Assembly: GCF_034424375.1 (NCBI RefSeq)
Contig: NZ_CP139965.1
Location: forward strand, 1,984,001-2,048,000
DNA from: Paraburkholderia kururiensis
Lineage (GTDB): Bacteria > Pseudomonadota > Gammaproteobacteria > Burkholderiales > Burkholderiaceae
DNA: 64,000 nucleotides
Reading direction: 5' to 3'
In this document: one piece after another, positions 40,564-50,283 of the stretch
How the letters are laid out: every line of letters starts with the position of its first letter
How positions within the stretch are numbered: position 1 is the stretch's first letter
The notes under the pieces: generated by a model
The model's database searches: none
What the model was told of the DNA's origin: nothing
Seen by the model: only the letters and a program-made list of their open reading frames with translations
Translations under genes and position numbers: made by a program

Positions 40564-43500
40564 GTGCGTCTGACCTCGATAAAACTCGCTGGCTTCAAGT
40601 CATTCGTCGATCCTACGCATTTCCAGGTTCCGGGCCAGCTGGTCGGCGTGGTCGGTCCCAATGGATGCGGCAAGTCCAACATCATCGACGCCGTGCGCTG
40701 GGTGCTCGGCGAGTCGCGCGCCTCGGAACTGCGCGGCGAGTCGATGCAGGACGTGATCTTCAACGGCTCGACCGCGCGCAAGCCGGGCAGCCGCGCAAGC
40801 GTCGAACTCGTGTTCGACAATGCGGACGGTCGCGCCGCGGGCCAGTGGGGCCAGTATGCCGAGATCGCCGTCAAGCGCGTGTTGACCCGCGACGGCACGT
40901 CGAGCTACTACATCAACAACCTGCCGGCGCGCCGCCGCGACATCCAGGACATCTTCCTCGGCACCGGCCTCGGGCCGCGTGCGTACGCGATCATCGGGCA
41001 GGGCATGATCGCGCGCATCATCGAGGCGAAGCCCGAAGAGCTGCGCGTGTTCCTCGAAGAAGCCGCGGGCGTGTCGAAGTACAAGGAGCGTCGCCGCGAG
41101 ACCGAGAACCGGCTGCACGACACGCGCGAGAACCTCACGCGCGTCGAAGACATCATTCGCGAACTGACCACGAACCTCGACAAGCTCGAGGGTCAGGCTG
41201 TGGTGGCCACGAAGTTTCGTGAACTGCAGTCCGAAGGCGAAGAGAAGCAGCGGCTGCTCTGGCTGTTGCGCAAGAACGAGGCGGCGAGCGAGCAGCAGCG
41301 CCAGCAGCGCGCCATCGAGCAGGCCCAGATCGATCTCGAAGCGCACACCGCGAAGCTGCGCGAAGTGGAAGCGCAACTCGAAACGCTGCGCGTTGCGCAC
41401 TACTCCGCGACCGACGCGATGCAGGGCGCGCAAGGCGCGCTGTACGAAGCGAACGCCGAAGTGAGCCGGCTCGAAGCCGAAATCAAGTTCATCGTCGAAT
41501 CGCGCAATCGCGCGCAGGCACAGATCGCAGCGCTCGCGGCGCAGCGCGAGCAGTGGCTCGCACAGGCTCAGAAGGCCCAGGGCGATCTGGAAGACGCCGA
41601 AGAGCAACGGGCGATTGCCGAAGAAAAAGCGACCCTCGCCGAGGAAGAAGCCGCCGCGAAACACGACGCGCTGCCCGCGCTCGAAGCGCGCTGGCGCGAC
41701 GCCCAGGGACAGCTCAACGACGAGCGCGCGGGTATTGCGCAAACCGAGCAGGCCATCAAGCTGGAAGCTGCCCACCAGCGCAACGCCGACCAGATGCTGC
41801 AACAACTTCAGCAACGCGAGGAGCGGCTGAAGGCGGAAGCAGGGGGGCTCGACGCCCCGGACGAGGCACAGCTCGAAGAACTGCGCATGCAGCTTGCCGA
41901 GCACGAGGAAATTCTGCGCGACGCGCAGGACCGGCTCACGGAAGCACAGGAAACGGTGCCGCGTCTCGACGCCGAGCGCCGTGCCGCGCAGGAGCGCGTG
42001 CAGGCCGAAAGTGCGCAGATACACCAGCTCGAAGCTCGCCTCTCGGCGTTGAAGCAGCTGCAGGAAAACGTCCAGACCGAAGGCAAGATCCAGCCCTGGC
42101 TCGAGAAGCACGAACTCGCCGGCTTGCCGCGTCTGTGGAAGAAGCTGCATGTCGAGGCCGGCTGGGAAACGGCGCTCGAAGCGGTGCTGCGCGAGCGGCT
42201 CGCCGCACTGGAAGTCTCGAATCTCGACTGGGTGAAGGCGTTCGCCACCGACGCGCCGCCCGCCAAGCTCGCGTTCTATTCGCCGCCTGTGGCGGGTCAG
42301 CCGGTGGCCGCGACGGCAGCGCTGAATCCGTTGCTGTCGCTCGTACGCATCGACGACGCCGGGCTGCGGGCTGTGCTCAACGACTGGTTGGGCCAGGTGT
42401 TCGTCGCCGACGACCTCGCGCAGGCCCTCGCCCAGCGCTCGCAGCTGTCCGAGGGCGGCGCCTTCGTCGTGAAGGCGGGGCACGTCGTGACGCGCGTGGG
42501 CGTGCAGCTCTATGCGGCCGACTCCGAACAGGCCGGCATGCTCGCGCGGCAGCAGGAAATCGAGAACCTCACGCGCCAGGTGCGCGCCCAGGCGCTGCTT
42601 GCCGACGAGGCGAAGGCCGCCGCGATCCGCGCCGAAGCGGCGCACACGCAGGCGGCCCAGTCGCTCGCCGACGTGCGCGCTCAGGCCGAACGCGCCACGC
42701 AGCGCGTGCACGCGCTGCAGCTGGACGTGCTGAAACTCACGCAGGCGCATGAGCGCTATACGGCGCGCAGCACGCAGATTCGCGAGGAGCGCGAGGAAAT
42801 CGCCGCCCAGATCGAAGAGCAGCGCGGACTGCGGGCCGAGTCGGAAGCGAATTTCGAGCGCCACGACGCCGAACTTGCCGAGTTGCAGGCGCGCTACGAA
42901 GACAACCAGCTTGCTTTCGAAGCGCTCGACGAGGACTTGACCGCAGCGCGCGCTGAGGCGCGCGACCTGGAGCGCGCCGCGAACGACGCACGGTTTGCCG
43001 CGCGCAACATGGCCAACCGTATCGACGAGCTTCGGCGCAGCATCCAGGTGGCGCACGAGCAGAGCGAACGGGTAGCGGCGTCGCTCGAGGATGCGCGCGC
43101 GGAACTCGAAACCATCAACGAGCAGACCGCGCATACCGGGTTGCAAGACGCCCTCGACATTCGCGCGCAGAAGGAAGAAGCGCTGCGTCTCGCGCGTATC
43201 GAGCTCGACGATCTCACGGCGAGTCTGCGCCAGGCCGACGAAACGCGCCTCACGGCAGAGCGCGCGCTGCAGCCGCTGCGCGACCGCATCACCGAGTTGC
43301 AGCTGAAGGAGCAGGCCGCGCGCCTGAACGGCGAGCAGTATGTCGAGCAACTGCAGGCCGCCGGCGTGGACGAAGCAGCGCTGCAGGCCAAACTCACGCC
43401 GGACCTCAAGCCTTCGTATCTGCAAGGCGAAGTGACGCGCATCAACAATGCGATCGCGGCGCTCGGGCCGGTCAACATGGCCGCGCTGGACGAGCTCGCC

Positions 43501-44082
43501 GCGGCGAAGGAACGCAAGGCCTTCCTCGATGCGCAGTCCGGCGACCTGACAAGCGCGATCGAAACGCTCGAAGACGCGATCCGCAAGATCGATCAGGAAA
43601 CACGCACACTGCTGCAAGGCACGTTCGACGAGGTGAATCGCCACTTCGGCGAGCTGTTCCCGCGGCTTTTCGGCGGCGGCCAGGCGAGGCTGATGATGAC
43701 GGGCGACGAGATTCTCGACGCCGGCGTGCAGGTCATGGCACAGCCGCCGGGCAAGAAGAACTCGACCATTCATCTGCTGTCGGGCGGCGAGAAAGCGCTC
43801 ACGGCCACGGCGCTCGTGTTCGCGATGTTCCAGCTGAATCCTGCGCCGTTCTGTCTGCTCGACGAAGTGGACGCGCCGCTCGACGACGCGAACACCGAAC
43901 GCTTTGCCAACCTGGTGCGCGCGATGTCGGACAAGACGCAGTTCCTGTTCATCTCGCACAACAAGATTGCGATGGAAATGGCGCAGCAGCTGATCGGCGT
44001 GACGATGCAGGAGCAAGGCGTGTCGCGCATCGTGGCAGTCGACATGGAAACGGCTGCCGGATTCGCCCAGAATAACGTTTGA
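40564..44082 (+). CDS. smc: Chromosome partition protein Smc
   Basis: ATPase that compacts and separates chromosomes with ScpA and ScpB; 1172 residues from a GTG start. Head motifs: Walker A GPNGCGKSN (31-39), signature LLSGGEKALTATALVF (1071-1086), Walker B CLLDEVDAPLDDAN (Asp1100, Glu1101). Two long coiled coils (about 165-500 and 660-1010) flank a hinge near 510-650 that contains GLPRLWKKLHVEAGWETALE. Length and layout are those of canonical bacterial Smc and not MukB. It is followed by zipA after 130 bases. scpA and scpB are not in the window. Confidence 0.97.
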   Translation: MRLTSIKLAGFKSFVDPTHFQVPGQLVGVVGPNGCGKSNIIDAVRWVLGESRASELRGESMQDVIFNGSTARKPGSRASVELVFDNADGRAAGQWGQYAEIAVKRVLTRDGTSSYYINNLPARRRDIQDIFLGTGLGPRAYAIIGQGMIARIIEAKPEELRVFLEEAAGVSKYKERRRETENRLHDTRENLTRVEDIIRELTTNLDKLEGQAVVATKFRELQSEGEEKQRLLWLLRKNEAASEQQRQQRAIEQAQIDLEAHTAKLREVEAQLETLRVAHYSATDAMQGAQGALYEANAEVSRLEAEIKFIVESRNRAQAQIAALAAQREQWLAQAQKAQGDLEDAEEQRAIAEEKATLAEEEAAAKHDALPALEARWRDAQGQLNDERAGIAQTEQAIKLEAAHQRNADQMLQQLQQREERLKAEAGGLDAPDEAQLEELRMQLAEHEEILRDAQDRLTEAQETVPRLDAERRAAQERVQAESAQIHQLEARLSALKQLQENVQTEGKIQPWLEKHELAGLPRLWKKLHVEAGWETALEAVLRERLAALEVSNLDWVKAFATDAPPAKLAFYSPPVAGQPVAATAALNPLLSLVRIDDAGLRAVLNDWLGQVFVADDLAQALAQRSQLSEGGAFVVKAGHVVTRVGVQLYAADSEQAGMLARQQEIENLTRQVRAQALLADEAKAAAIRAEAAHTQAAQSLADVRAQAERATQRVHALQLDVLKLTQAHERYTARSTQIREEREEIAAQIEEQRGLRAESEANFERHDAELAELQARYEDNQLAFEALDEDLTAARAEARDLERAANDARFAARNMANRIDELRRSIQVAHEQSERVAASLEDARAELETINEQTAHTGLQDALDIRAQKEEALRLARIELDDLTASLRQADETRLTAERALQPLRDRITELQLKEQAARLNGEQYVEQLQAAGVDEAALQAKLTPDLKPSYLQGEVTRINNAIAALGPVNMAALDELAAAKERKAFLDAQSGDLTSAIETLEDAIRKIDQETRTLLQGTFDEVNRHFGELFPRLFGGGQARLMMTGDEILDAGVQVMAQPPGKKNSTIHLLSGGEKALTATALVFAMFQLNPAPFCLLDEVDAPLDDANTERFANLVRAMSDKTQFLFISHNKIAMEMAQQLIGVTMQEQGVSRIVAVDMETAAGFAQNNV

Positions 44083-44212
44083 TTGGCGAGCGCCGCGCGA
44101 GCGCGCATGGCGGACGGGCAGCGCGGTGCTGCCTCGCACCGTCGCGCTGCCGCATCGCAGACGATGCCTTGCGCGGCGCATCGCCCGAAGAAGAATTGCT
44201 GATGGAGCATGC

Positions 44213-45442
44213 ATGGACGAGTTGACCCTCGGTTTGACCGGCGCGGGTGCCGTGGTGGTGGCCGGCGTGGTGGCGTATAACGCCTGGCAGGCAGCGAAAG
44301 TGCGCCGCAGGATGCCGAGGCCGATGCCGGCCGAGACCGCCGAAACGCTGGCCCGCGAAGATCACGAGAACCAGAGTCCGTTCATCGAGCCCGCGCGGCC
44401 CGTGACACGCCGCGAACCGACGCTGGCGGGCAGCTCGGGCGAGGAAGCGGAGGAGCGCATCGAGCCGGGCTTCGGCGCAGCGGCACCGCTCGATGTGCCC
44501 GCGGACATTCAGGCGGAAACCACGTCGCCCAACGGAGGCTTTGCCGAGCCGCAGCCTGCCGAAGGCGACGACGAACGCACCGAACCGGTGTTGCCCACGG
44601 CCACGACCATTTCTGCGGCGCCGCCCGCCGTGGTGGATCGCCGCATCGACTGCATCGTGCCCATCCGGCTCGCTGCGCCGGTGCCTGCGGAGCGCATCAT
44701 TCCGCTCGCGCAGCGCCTGCGCCGTGCGGGAAGCAAGCCCGTGCACATCGAGGGCAAGCCGGACGGCGACGGTGCGTGGGAGCTGCTGCAGAACGGCGCA
44801 CGCTACGAGGAATTGCGCGCCGCTGCCCAGCTCGCCAACCGTAATGGTCCGCTCAACGAGCTGGAGTTCTCCGAGTTCGTTTCGGGCGTGCAGCAATTCG
44901 CGGACGCGCTCGATGCCGCCCCCGAGTTTCCGGACATGATGGAAACCGTATCGATGGCACGCGAGCTGGACGGCTTCGCCGCGCAGTGCGACGCGCAGCT
45001 CTCGATCAACGTGATGTCGGACGGCGCGCCGTGGTCGGCCAACTACGTGCAGGCGGTCGCCTCTCAGGACGGCCTGCTGCTCTCGCGCGACGGCACCCGT
45101 TTCGTGAAGCTCGACGCGAAGCAAAGCCCGGTGTTCATGCTGCAGTTCGGCGACACCAACTTCCTGCGCGACGACCTCACGTACAAGGGCGGCCAGATGA
45201 TCACGCTGGTGCTCGATGTGCCCGTGGCCGACGAGGACATCCTGCCGTTCCGCCTGATGTGCGACTACGCGAAGTCGCTTGCCGAGCGGATTGGCGGCCG
45301 CGTGGTGGACGACCAGCGCCGCCCGCTGCCCGAGGCAGCTTTCCTTGCCATCGAAAAGCAGCTGATGACGCTCTACGCGAAGCTCGAGCAAGCCGGCATT
45401 CCTGCCGGTTCGGCCGCCACGCGGCGGCTCTTCAGTCAGTAA
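44213..45442 (+). CDS. zipA: Cell division protein ZipA
   Basis: FtsZ-tethering protein, 409 residues from the ATG at 44213 (GGAG upstream). Layout is diagnostic: a very short periplasmic start, one membrane span (about residues 5-22, TLGLTGAGAVVVAGVVAYNA), a basic patch KVRRRMPRPM, a long acidic Pro/Ala/Glu linker (about 35-140) and a C-terminal FtsZ-binding domain (about 145-395), including QLSINVMSDG and DDLTYKGGQMITLVLDV. The location between smc and ligA repeats the zipA-ligA pairing seen in gammaproteobacteria. The linker is Pro- and Glu-rich, as expected, and its length should vary among strains. Confidence 0.93.
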   Translation: MDELTLGLTGAGAVVVAGVVAYNAWQAAKVRRRMPRPMPAETAETLAREDHENQSPFIEPARPVTRREPTLAGSSGEEAEERIEPGFGAAAPLDVPADIQAETTSPNGGFAEPQPAEGDDERTEPVLPTATTISAAPPAVVDRRIDCIVPIRLAAPVPAERIIPLAQRLRRAGSKPVHIEGKPDGDGAWELLQNGARYEELRAAAQLANRNGPLNELEFSEFVSGVQQFADALDAAPEFPDMMETVSMARELDGFAAQCDAQLSINVMSDGAPWSANYVQAVASQDGLLLSRDGTRFVKLDAKQSPVFMLQFGDTNFLRDDLTYKGGQMITLVLDVPVADEDILPFRLMCDYAKSLAERIGGRVVDDQRRPLPEAAFLAIEKQLMTLYAKLEQAGIPAGSAATRRLFSQ

Positions 45443-45489
45443 TGCCAGCGCCCGGTTCACTGTTTCTCCCTTTATCGCATCTTCATAGC

Positions 45490-45515
45490 GCCGCTCACCG
45501 TAGACGGTGAGCGGC
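45490..45515 (+). other. Strong hairpin between zipA and ligA without a T-run
   Basis: Two perfect 12-base arms (45490-45501 and 45504-45515) can form a tight hairpin. No T-run follows in either direction, so it may stabilise the zipA mRNA 3' end rather than act as an intrinsic terminator. It lies in a 324-base gap which otherwise holds only the ligA promoter. Confidence 0.6.
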
Positions 45516-45720
45516 GGCAACCTGCGGAGTCCCGAAATAGCGCACGCCGCTGCGTGCCTGGCAGGTGGAACGTTTCGCGTTAAACCTGCCGGCGAGACTC
45601 GTTCGTCCTGCACGCTGTCCATCCGTGATGGGCGCCTACCCAGCGCATGGAGAAGACGATACCGACCCGCACCGCGCCGGTGAAGCTGTCCTTTTGGCCG
45701 ATGCCACGGCGGCGGCTTCC

Positions 45721-45729
45721 TGCGATAAT
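45721..45729 (+). promoter_or_regulatory. Extended -10 promoter of ligA
   Basis: TGCGATAAT fits the extended -10 pattern TGn-TATAAT, with no -35 box at the right distance. Transcription would start near 45736, about 30 bases before the ligA ATG. The same nine bases occur at the map promoter. Confidence 0.55.
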
Positions 45730-45766
45730 CTGACCACTCAATTTCCTTCCGAACCCCGCCAACAGC

Positions 45767-47818
45767 ATGGCCCGAACGACTGCCCGCGAACCCGTCCACG
45801 CATCCGCTGCCGAGCGCGCCGCATGGCTGCGCAACGAGCTCGAACGCGCGAACTACGCGTACTACGTGCTCGATCAGCCGGAACTGCCGGATGCCGAGTA
45901 CGACAGGATGTTCGTCGAGCTGCAGCAGATCGAGGCTGAGCATCCGGACCTCATCACGCCGGAGTCGCCTACCCAACGCGTGGGCGGCGAGGTGGCGAGC
46001 GGTTTCGAGCCCGTGGTGCACGACGCACCCATGCTGTCGCTGAACAACGGTTTCGAGGACGAGGACATCGTCGCCTTCGACCGACGTGTGTGTGAGACGC
46101 TGGACGTGACGCAGGTCGATTACGCGTGTGAGTTGAAATTCGACGGGCTCGCTATCTCGTTGCGTTACGTCGACGGGCAATTCGTGCAGGCCGCTACGCG
46201 AGGCGACGGCACGACGGGCGAGAACGTCACCGAGAACGTCCGCACGATTCGCTCCATTCCCCTCAAGCTCAAGGGCAAGCGTATTCCGAAGGTGCTCGAC
46301 GTGCGCGGCGAAGTGCTGATGTTTCGCCGTGACTTCGAGCGACTCAACGAGCGTCAGCGCGAGGCGGGGCAGCGCGAATTCGCGAACCCGCGCAACGCCG
46401 CGGCGGGCAGCTTGAGGCAGCTCGATACGCGGATCACGGCGCACCGTCCGCTCTCGTTTTTTGCCTACGGCATCGGCGTGCTCGACGGCATGGAGATGCC
46501 CGCGACGCACAGCGAACTGCTCGACTGGTATGTGGAACTCGGGCTGCCCGTGAACAGCGAGCGGCGCGTGGTGCAGGGCGCGGAAGGACTGCTCGGGTTC
46601 TTTCGCGCGATCGGAGAGAAGCGCGACAACCTGCCGTATGACATCGACGGCGTGGTCTACAAGGTGAACCGCCGCGACCAGCAGGACGCACTCGGTTTCG
46701 TTTCGCGCGCGCCGCGCTTCGCGCTCGCACACAAGTTTCCCGCACAGGAAGCGCTGACGAGGCTCCAGGCCATCGATGTGCAGGTGGGCCGCACCGGCGC
46801 CATTACGCCCGTCGCGCGCCTCGAGCCGGTATTCGTGGGCGGCGTGACGGTCACGAATGCGACGCTGCACAACGAGGACGAGGTGCGCCGCAAGGACATC
46901 CATATCGGCGACACGGTCGTGGTGCGTCGTGCCGGCGACGTGATCCCGGAAGTGGTGAGCGTGGTGCTGGACCGGCGCCCCGAAGACGCTCGCGCGTTCG
47001 TCATGCCCACGCATTGCCCGGTATGCGGGTCGCGCATCGAGCGGCTGCCCGACGAGGCCGTGGCGCGTTGCACGGGCGGGCTCTTCTGTCCGGCGCAGCG
47101 CAAGCAGGCGCTCTGGCATTTCGCGCAGCGCCGCGCCATGGATATTGATGGTCTCGGCGAGAAGGTGATCGACCAGCTGGTCGACCAGAACCTCGTGCGT
47201 ACGCCGGCCGATCTGTTCAGCCTGGGCTTTTCCACGCTAGCCGCTCTCGATCGCTTTGCGGACAAGTCGGCGCAGAATCTGCTGGATTCGCTGGAAAAAG
47301 CCAAGAAGACGACGCTCGCGCGGTTCATCTACGCGCTCGGCATCCGTCATGTGGGCGAGTCCACCGCGAAAGATCTCGCGAAGCATTTCGGTTCGCTCGA
47401 TCCGATCATGAGCGCGTCGGTGGAGGCGCTACTGGAAGTGAACGACGTGGGCCCCGTGGTGGCCGAGTCGATTCACCAGTTCTTTGCAGAGGAACACAAC
47501 CGCACCGTGATCGAGCAGTTGCGGGCGCCCGGCAGGGTGACCTGGGCAGAAGGGCCGCCCGCGCCCAAGGCACCGCAAGGCGTACTCGCGGGCAAAACGG
47601 TGGTGCTGACGGGTACGTTGCCGAATCTCACGCGCGAAGCGGCGAAGGAAATGCTGGAGGCCGCGGGCGCCAAGGTGGCGGGATCGGTATCGAAGAAAAC
47701 GGATTACGTGGTCGCGGGTGCGGACGCGGGCAGCAAGCTCGCGAAGGCCGAGGAACTCGGCGTTTCCGTACTCGACGAAGAGGGTATGCGCAAGCTGCTG
47801 GAGGGTCACACGCCATGA
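45767..47818 (+). CDS. ligA: NAD-dependent DNA ligase
   Basis: Essential replication ligase, 683 residues. Domain order: Ia NAD-contact (about 15-75, with YAYYVLDQPELPDAEYDRMF), adenylation domain with the AMP-accepting Lys124 in CELKFDGLAI, OB fold, four-cysteine zinc finger (CPVCGSRIE then ARCTGGLFCPAQ), helix-hairpin-helix region (ALGIRHVGESTAKDLAKHFG) and a C-terminal BRCT domain starting near VLAGKTVVLTGTLPNL. The ATG at 45767 has no strong ribosome binding site. The stop overlaps the def start (ATGA), so the two are translationally coupled. Confidence 0.97.
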   Translation: MARTTAREPVHASAAERAAWLRNELERANYAYYVLDQPELPDAEYDRMFVELQQIEAEHPDLITPESPTQRVGGEVASGFEPVVHDAPMLSLNNGFEDEDIVAFDRRVCETLDVTQVDYACELKFDGLAISLRYVDGQFVQAATRGDGTTGENVTENVRTIRSIPLKLKGKRIPKVLDVRGEVLMFRRDFERLNERQREAGQREFANPRNAAAGSLRQLDTRITAHRPLSFFAYGIGVLDGMEMPATHSELLDWYVELGLPVNSERRVVQGAEGLLGFFRAIGEKRDNLPYDIDGVVYKVNRRDQQDALGFVSRAPRFALAHKFPAQEALTRLQAIDVQVGRTGAITPVARLEPVFVGGVTVTNATLHNEDEVRRKDIHIGDTVVVRRAGDVIPEVVSVVLDRRPEDARAFVMPTHCPVCGSRIERLPDEAVARCTGGLFCPAQRKQALWHFAQRRAMDIDGLGEKVIDQLVDQNLVRTPADLFSLGFSTLAALDRFADKSAQNLLDSLEKAKKTTLARFIYALGIRHVGESTAKDLAKHFGSLDPIMSASVEALLEVNDVGPVVAESIHQFFAEEHNRTVIEQLRAPGRVTWAEGPPAPKAPQGVLAGKTVVLTGTLPNLTREAAKEMLEAAGAKVAGSVSKKTDYVVAGADAGSKLAKAEELGVSVLDEEGMRKLLEGHTP

Positions 47819-48348
47819 TTCGCGAAATTCTCAGAATGGGCGATCCGCGCCTGCTCGGCATCGCACGCCCGGTCGATCATTTCGACACGCCCGAGCTGCA
47901 CGAGCTCATCGCCGACATGTTCGACACCATGCACGATGCGAACGGTGCGGGGCTCGCGGCACCCCAGATCGGCGTCGATCTGCAGGTGGTGATTTTCGGC
48001 TTCGGCCAGAACGAGCGTTACCCCGACGCGCCGCCTGTGCCGGAAACGGTGCTCATCAATCCGATCATCCATCCGGTGTCGCAGGATCAGGAGGAAGGCT
48101 GGGAAGGCTGTCTCTCGGTGCCCGGGCTGCGCGGTATGGTGAACCGCTTTTCGATGATCCGCTACGAAGGATTCGATCAGTTCGGCAAGCCCATCGATCG
48201 CGTCGCGGAGGGTTTTCACGCACGCGTGGTGCAGCACGAATGCGATCACCTGATCGGCAAGCTGTACCCCATGCGGATCACGGACTTCTCGAAGTTCGGC
48301 TTTACCGAGGTCCTCTTTCCGGACCTCGATCCGGGTCAGGACGACTGA
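47815..48348 (+). CDS. def: Peptide deformylase
   Basis: Metalloenzyme removing the formyl group from nascent proteins; 177 residues, overlapping ligA by four bases. The three family motifs are intact: GAGLAAPQ (44-51), EGCLS (97-101, metal ligand Cys99) and HECDH (His141, Glu142, His145). It is slightly longer than E. coli Def by a loop around FGFGQNERYPDAPPVPE, a feature seen in paralogous type I deformylases of Burkholderia. A second deformylase gene is usual in these genomes, typically beside fmt, so this one may be the accessory copy; map, the next enzyme in N-terminal maturation, lies 4.6 kb downstream. Confidence 0.95.
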   Translation: MIREILRMGDPRLLGIARPVDHFDTPELHELIADMFDTMHDANGAGLAAPQIGVDLQVVIFGFGQNERYPDAPPVPETVLINPIIHPVSQDQEEGWEGCLSVPGLRGMVNRFSMIRYEGFDQFGKPIDRVAEGFHARVVQHECDHLIGKLYPMRITDFSKFGFTEVLFPDLDPGQDD

Positions 48349-48409
48349 GGTGTGCCGGGCGCAGCAGGGCTCGTTGCCTGCTGCGCACGTTGCGGCACAT
48401 TGGGAACGG

Positions 48410-50275
48410 TCAGAACGATTCGTCCGGCGTCATGTAACGCCATTGGCCTTGCGGCAATGCGCCCAGCGTCACGCGGCCCATCCGCACGCGTTTGAGGCCC
48501 ACCACCTTCAGGCCGACCAGTTCGCACATGCGGCGAATCTGCCGCTTCTTGCCTTCGCGCAGCACGAAGCGCAACTGCTCGCCGTTTTGCCAACTGACCA
48601 TCGCAGGTTTGAGCGCGACGTCGTCGAGCGAGAGGCCGTGACGCAGCATCGCGAGGCTTGCCGCGGGGAAGTGCTGGTCGATGTCGGTGCTCAAGTCGCC
48701 GTACGTCACGCGCACCAGATATTCCTTGTCGACGTCGGACTGTTCGCCGATCAACTGCTTCGCGACGCGGCCGTCCTGGGTCAGCACCAGGAGGCCGGTC
48801 GAATCGATGTCGAGACGGCCGGCGGGCGCGAGCGTGCGCAGATGCAACGGCGAAAAGCGGATGCCGGAGCGGTCGCCGTCCCAGTGGTTGGCCGGGGTCA
48901 CGAGCGTGGCCGCGGGAGGGTAGCCGTCCTCTGCCTGTCCGGAAACGAAGCCCACCGGCTTGTGCAGCAGGATCGTCACCTGGCGGGCTTGCGCCGCGCG
49001 CGCAGCCGGGTTGATCTCGATCTGCTGGTCCGGGCGTACCTTGGCGCCGAGCGCATCCACTCGCACGCCGTCCACGAGCACCCACCCTTTTTCGATCCAC
49101 TCGTCCGCTTCGCGCCGCGAGCACAGGCCCAGTTCCGACATGCGTTTCGACAGGCGCAGCGTTCCTGGCTCGTCTTCATGGAGGCGCACCGCTTCCGACG
49201 GGCGGGGCGAGGACCTGCCCTTCGCGGGTGCGGCTGCATCGGTACGCGTAGACGGTCGGCGGGCAGGCTTGCCTGCCGCGGGCGCGCCGCGACCACGGTC
49301 GCTTCTTGGGTCGCCGCCACGCTCGCCACCCTCCCTGTACGTGCCTTTCACGGGCTTCGCGTAAGGACGCTCGGCGCGGTCTGTGCCCGCGGAGCCGGCC
49401 CGCGGCGTGCGCTCAAATCGGCCGGTGCGCGATTCGGTATCTCGGGCGGGCGCGTCTGCTCGGCGGCTGCCTGGCCCGAAGCCCCGCGCCGGTTCGTCGC
49501 GCCGGGATGCTGAGGAGAACGCGCGGCGAGGGCGGTCCGTCGCTGCCGCGCCGCGCACGCCATCCGTCCTGCGTGCCGCGTCGGTTCGCGGCCCGTCCGT
49601 TCCGCGAACAGAGCGGCGCGTACCCTCTGTATCACGGGTTGACCCGCGCGGACCCTCGGTTCTGCGATTCGTCGCGCGGTAGCCGCCCTCTGCCTCACGA
49701 GCCGGACCGCGCGATTTGCGTTCACCGGCGGGTCCAGATGCGGCCTTCTCGGCGCGTCGGCGCTCTGCACCTGTTGGCTGATCCGCCGCAGCGCCCGCGT
49801 GGGGCCGCGACGGACGATCTCCGCCTGCTTCCGCACGAGCCTTAAATTTCCCTTCGGAGCGCGCAAACCCCGAAGCTCTCGGTGCGCCAGGCGCTGACGT
49901 TGGGCGTTTGTACCCACCTTCGCGTGCCGCGCCGGTCGGTCGGGCCGCTCCGCGCTCATTGCCGCGATCACGCGCCCGGTCTTCCCATTTTGGGCTGGTT
50001 CCCGCTGCGGGCTTCGCGGCCGGCCGAGGCCGTTTCCCGCCCGCGTCCGCGGCGCCGGCTTTCGCGCTTGATTTTGCGCTTGAGCGCGGCCCGGTTCCGC
50101 TCGCGGGTCCGGCTGGCCGTTTGGCCCCGCCGAACTTCGGTGCTCCCGCGCCGGTACCTGGTGCGGTCGCCGCAGCGGGGCGGGTGGGTTTGCGCGCGTT
50201 CGCGCTACCGGAACGGACGGGGGCGCGCTCGGGCGCTGTCGGCCGCGGATGCTTGGCTGTCAGTTTGACTCGCAT
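48410..50275 (-). CDS. rRNA pseudouridine synthase (RsuA/RluB/RluF family) with long disordered N-terminus
   Basis: Pseudouridine synthase of 621 residues, nearly three times the usual family size. The catalytic part starts near residue 371: an S4 RNA-binding domain (LRLSKRMSELGLCSRREADE), then the synthase with catalytic Asp489 in GRLDIDSTGLLVLTQDGR and C-terminal EGKKRQIRRMCELVGLKV. The first 370 residues are low-complexity, dominated by Arg, Ala, Gly, Pro, Ser, Thr and acidic residues, with no predicted fold. No better internal start is marked by a ribosome binding site. The target is 23S or 16S rRNA; family members RluB, RluE, RluF and RsuA cannot be separated by motif alone. It lies 8 bases after glnD and is probably in its operon. 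Confidence 0.88.
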   Translation of the reverse strand: MRVKLTAKHPRPTAPERAPVRSGSANARKPTRPAAATAPGTGAGAPKFGGAKRPAGPASGTGPRSSAKSSAKAGAADAGGKRPRPAAKPAAGTSPKWEDRARDRGNERGAARPTGAAREGGYKRPTSAPGAPRASGFARSEGKFKARAEAGGDRPSRPHAGAAADQPTGAERRRAEKAASGPAGERKSRGPAREAEGGYRATNRRTEGPRGSTRDTEGTRRSVRGTDGPRTDAARRTDGVRGAAATDRPRRAFSSASRRDEPARGFGPGSRRADAPARDTESRTGRFERTPRAGSAGTDRAERPYAKPVKGTYREGGERGGDPRSDRGRGAPAAGKPARRPSTRTDAAAPAKGRSSPRPSEAVRLHEDEPGTLRLSKRMSELGLCSRREADEWIEKGWVLVDGVRVDALGAKVRPDQQIEINPAARAAQARQVTILLHKPVGFVSGQAEDGYPPAATLVTPANHWDGDRSGIRFSPLHLRTLAPAGRLDIDSTGLLVLTQDGRVAKQLIGEQSDVDKEYLVRVTYGDLSTDIDQHFPAASLAMLRHGLSLDDVALKPAMVSWQNGEQLRFVLREGKKRQIRRMCELVGLKVVGLKRVRMGRVTLGALPQGQWRYMTPDESF

Positions 50276-50283
50276 GAATTTTT

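Noticed and set aside
40600..44214. Open reading frame of 1204 codons antisense to smc
   Set aside because: It mirrors the smc codons in a GC-rich gene where stop codons are rare on the other strand; no domain, start signal or sensible composition.
43949..47119. Open reading frame of 1056 codons antisense to zipA and ligA
   Set aside because: It spans two real genes with clear domains on the plus strand; the translation is low-complexity His/Arg/Ala typical of antisense frames.
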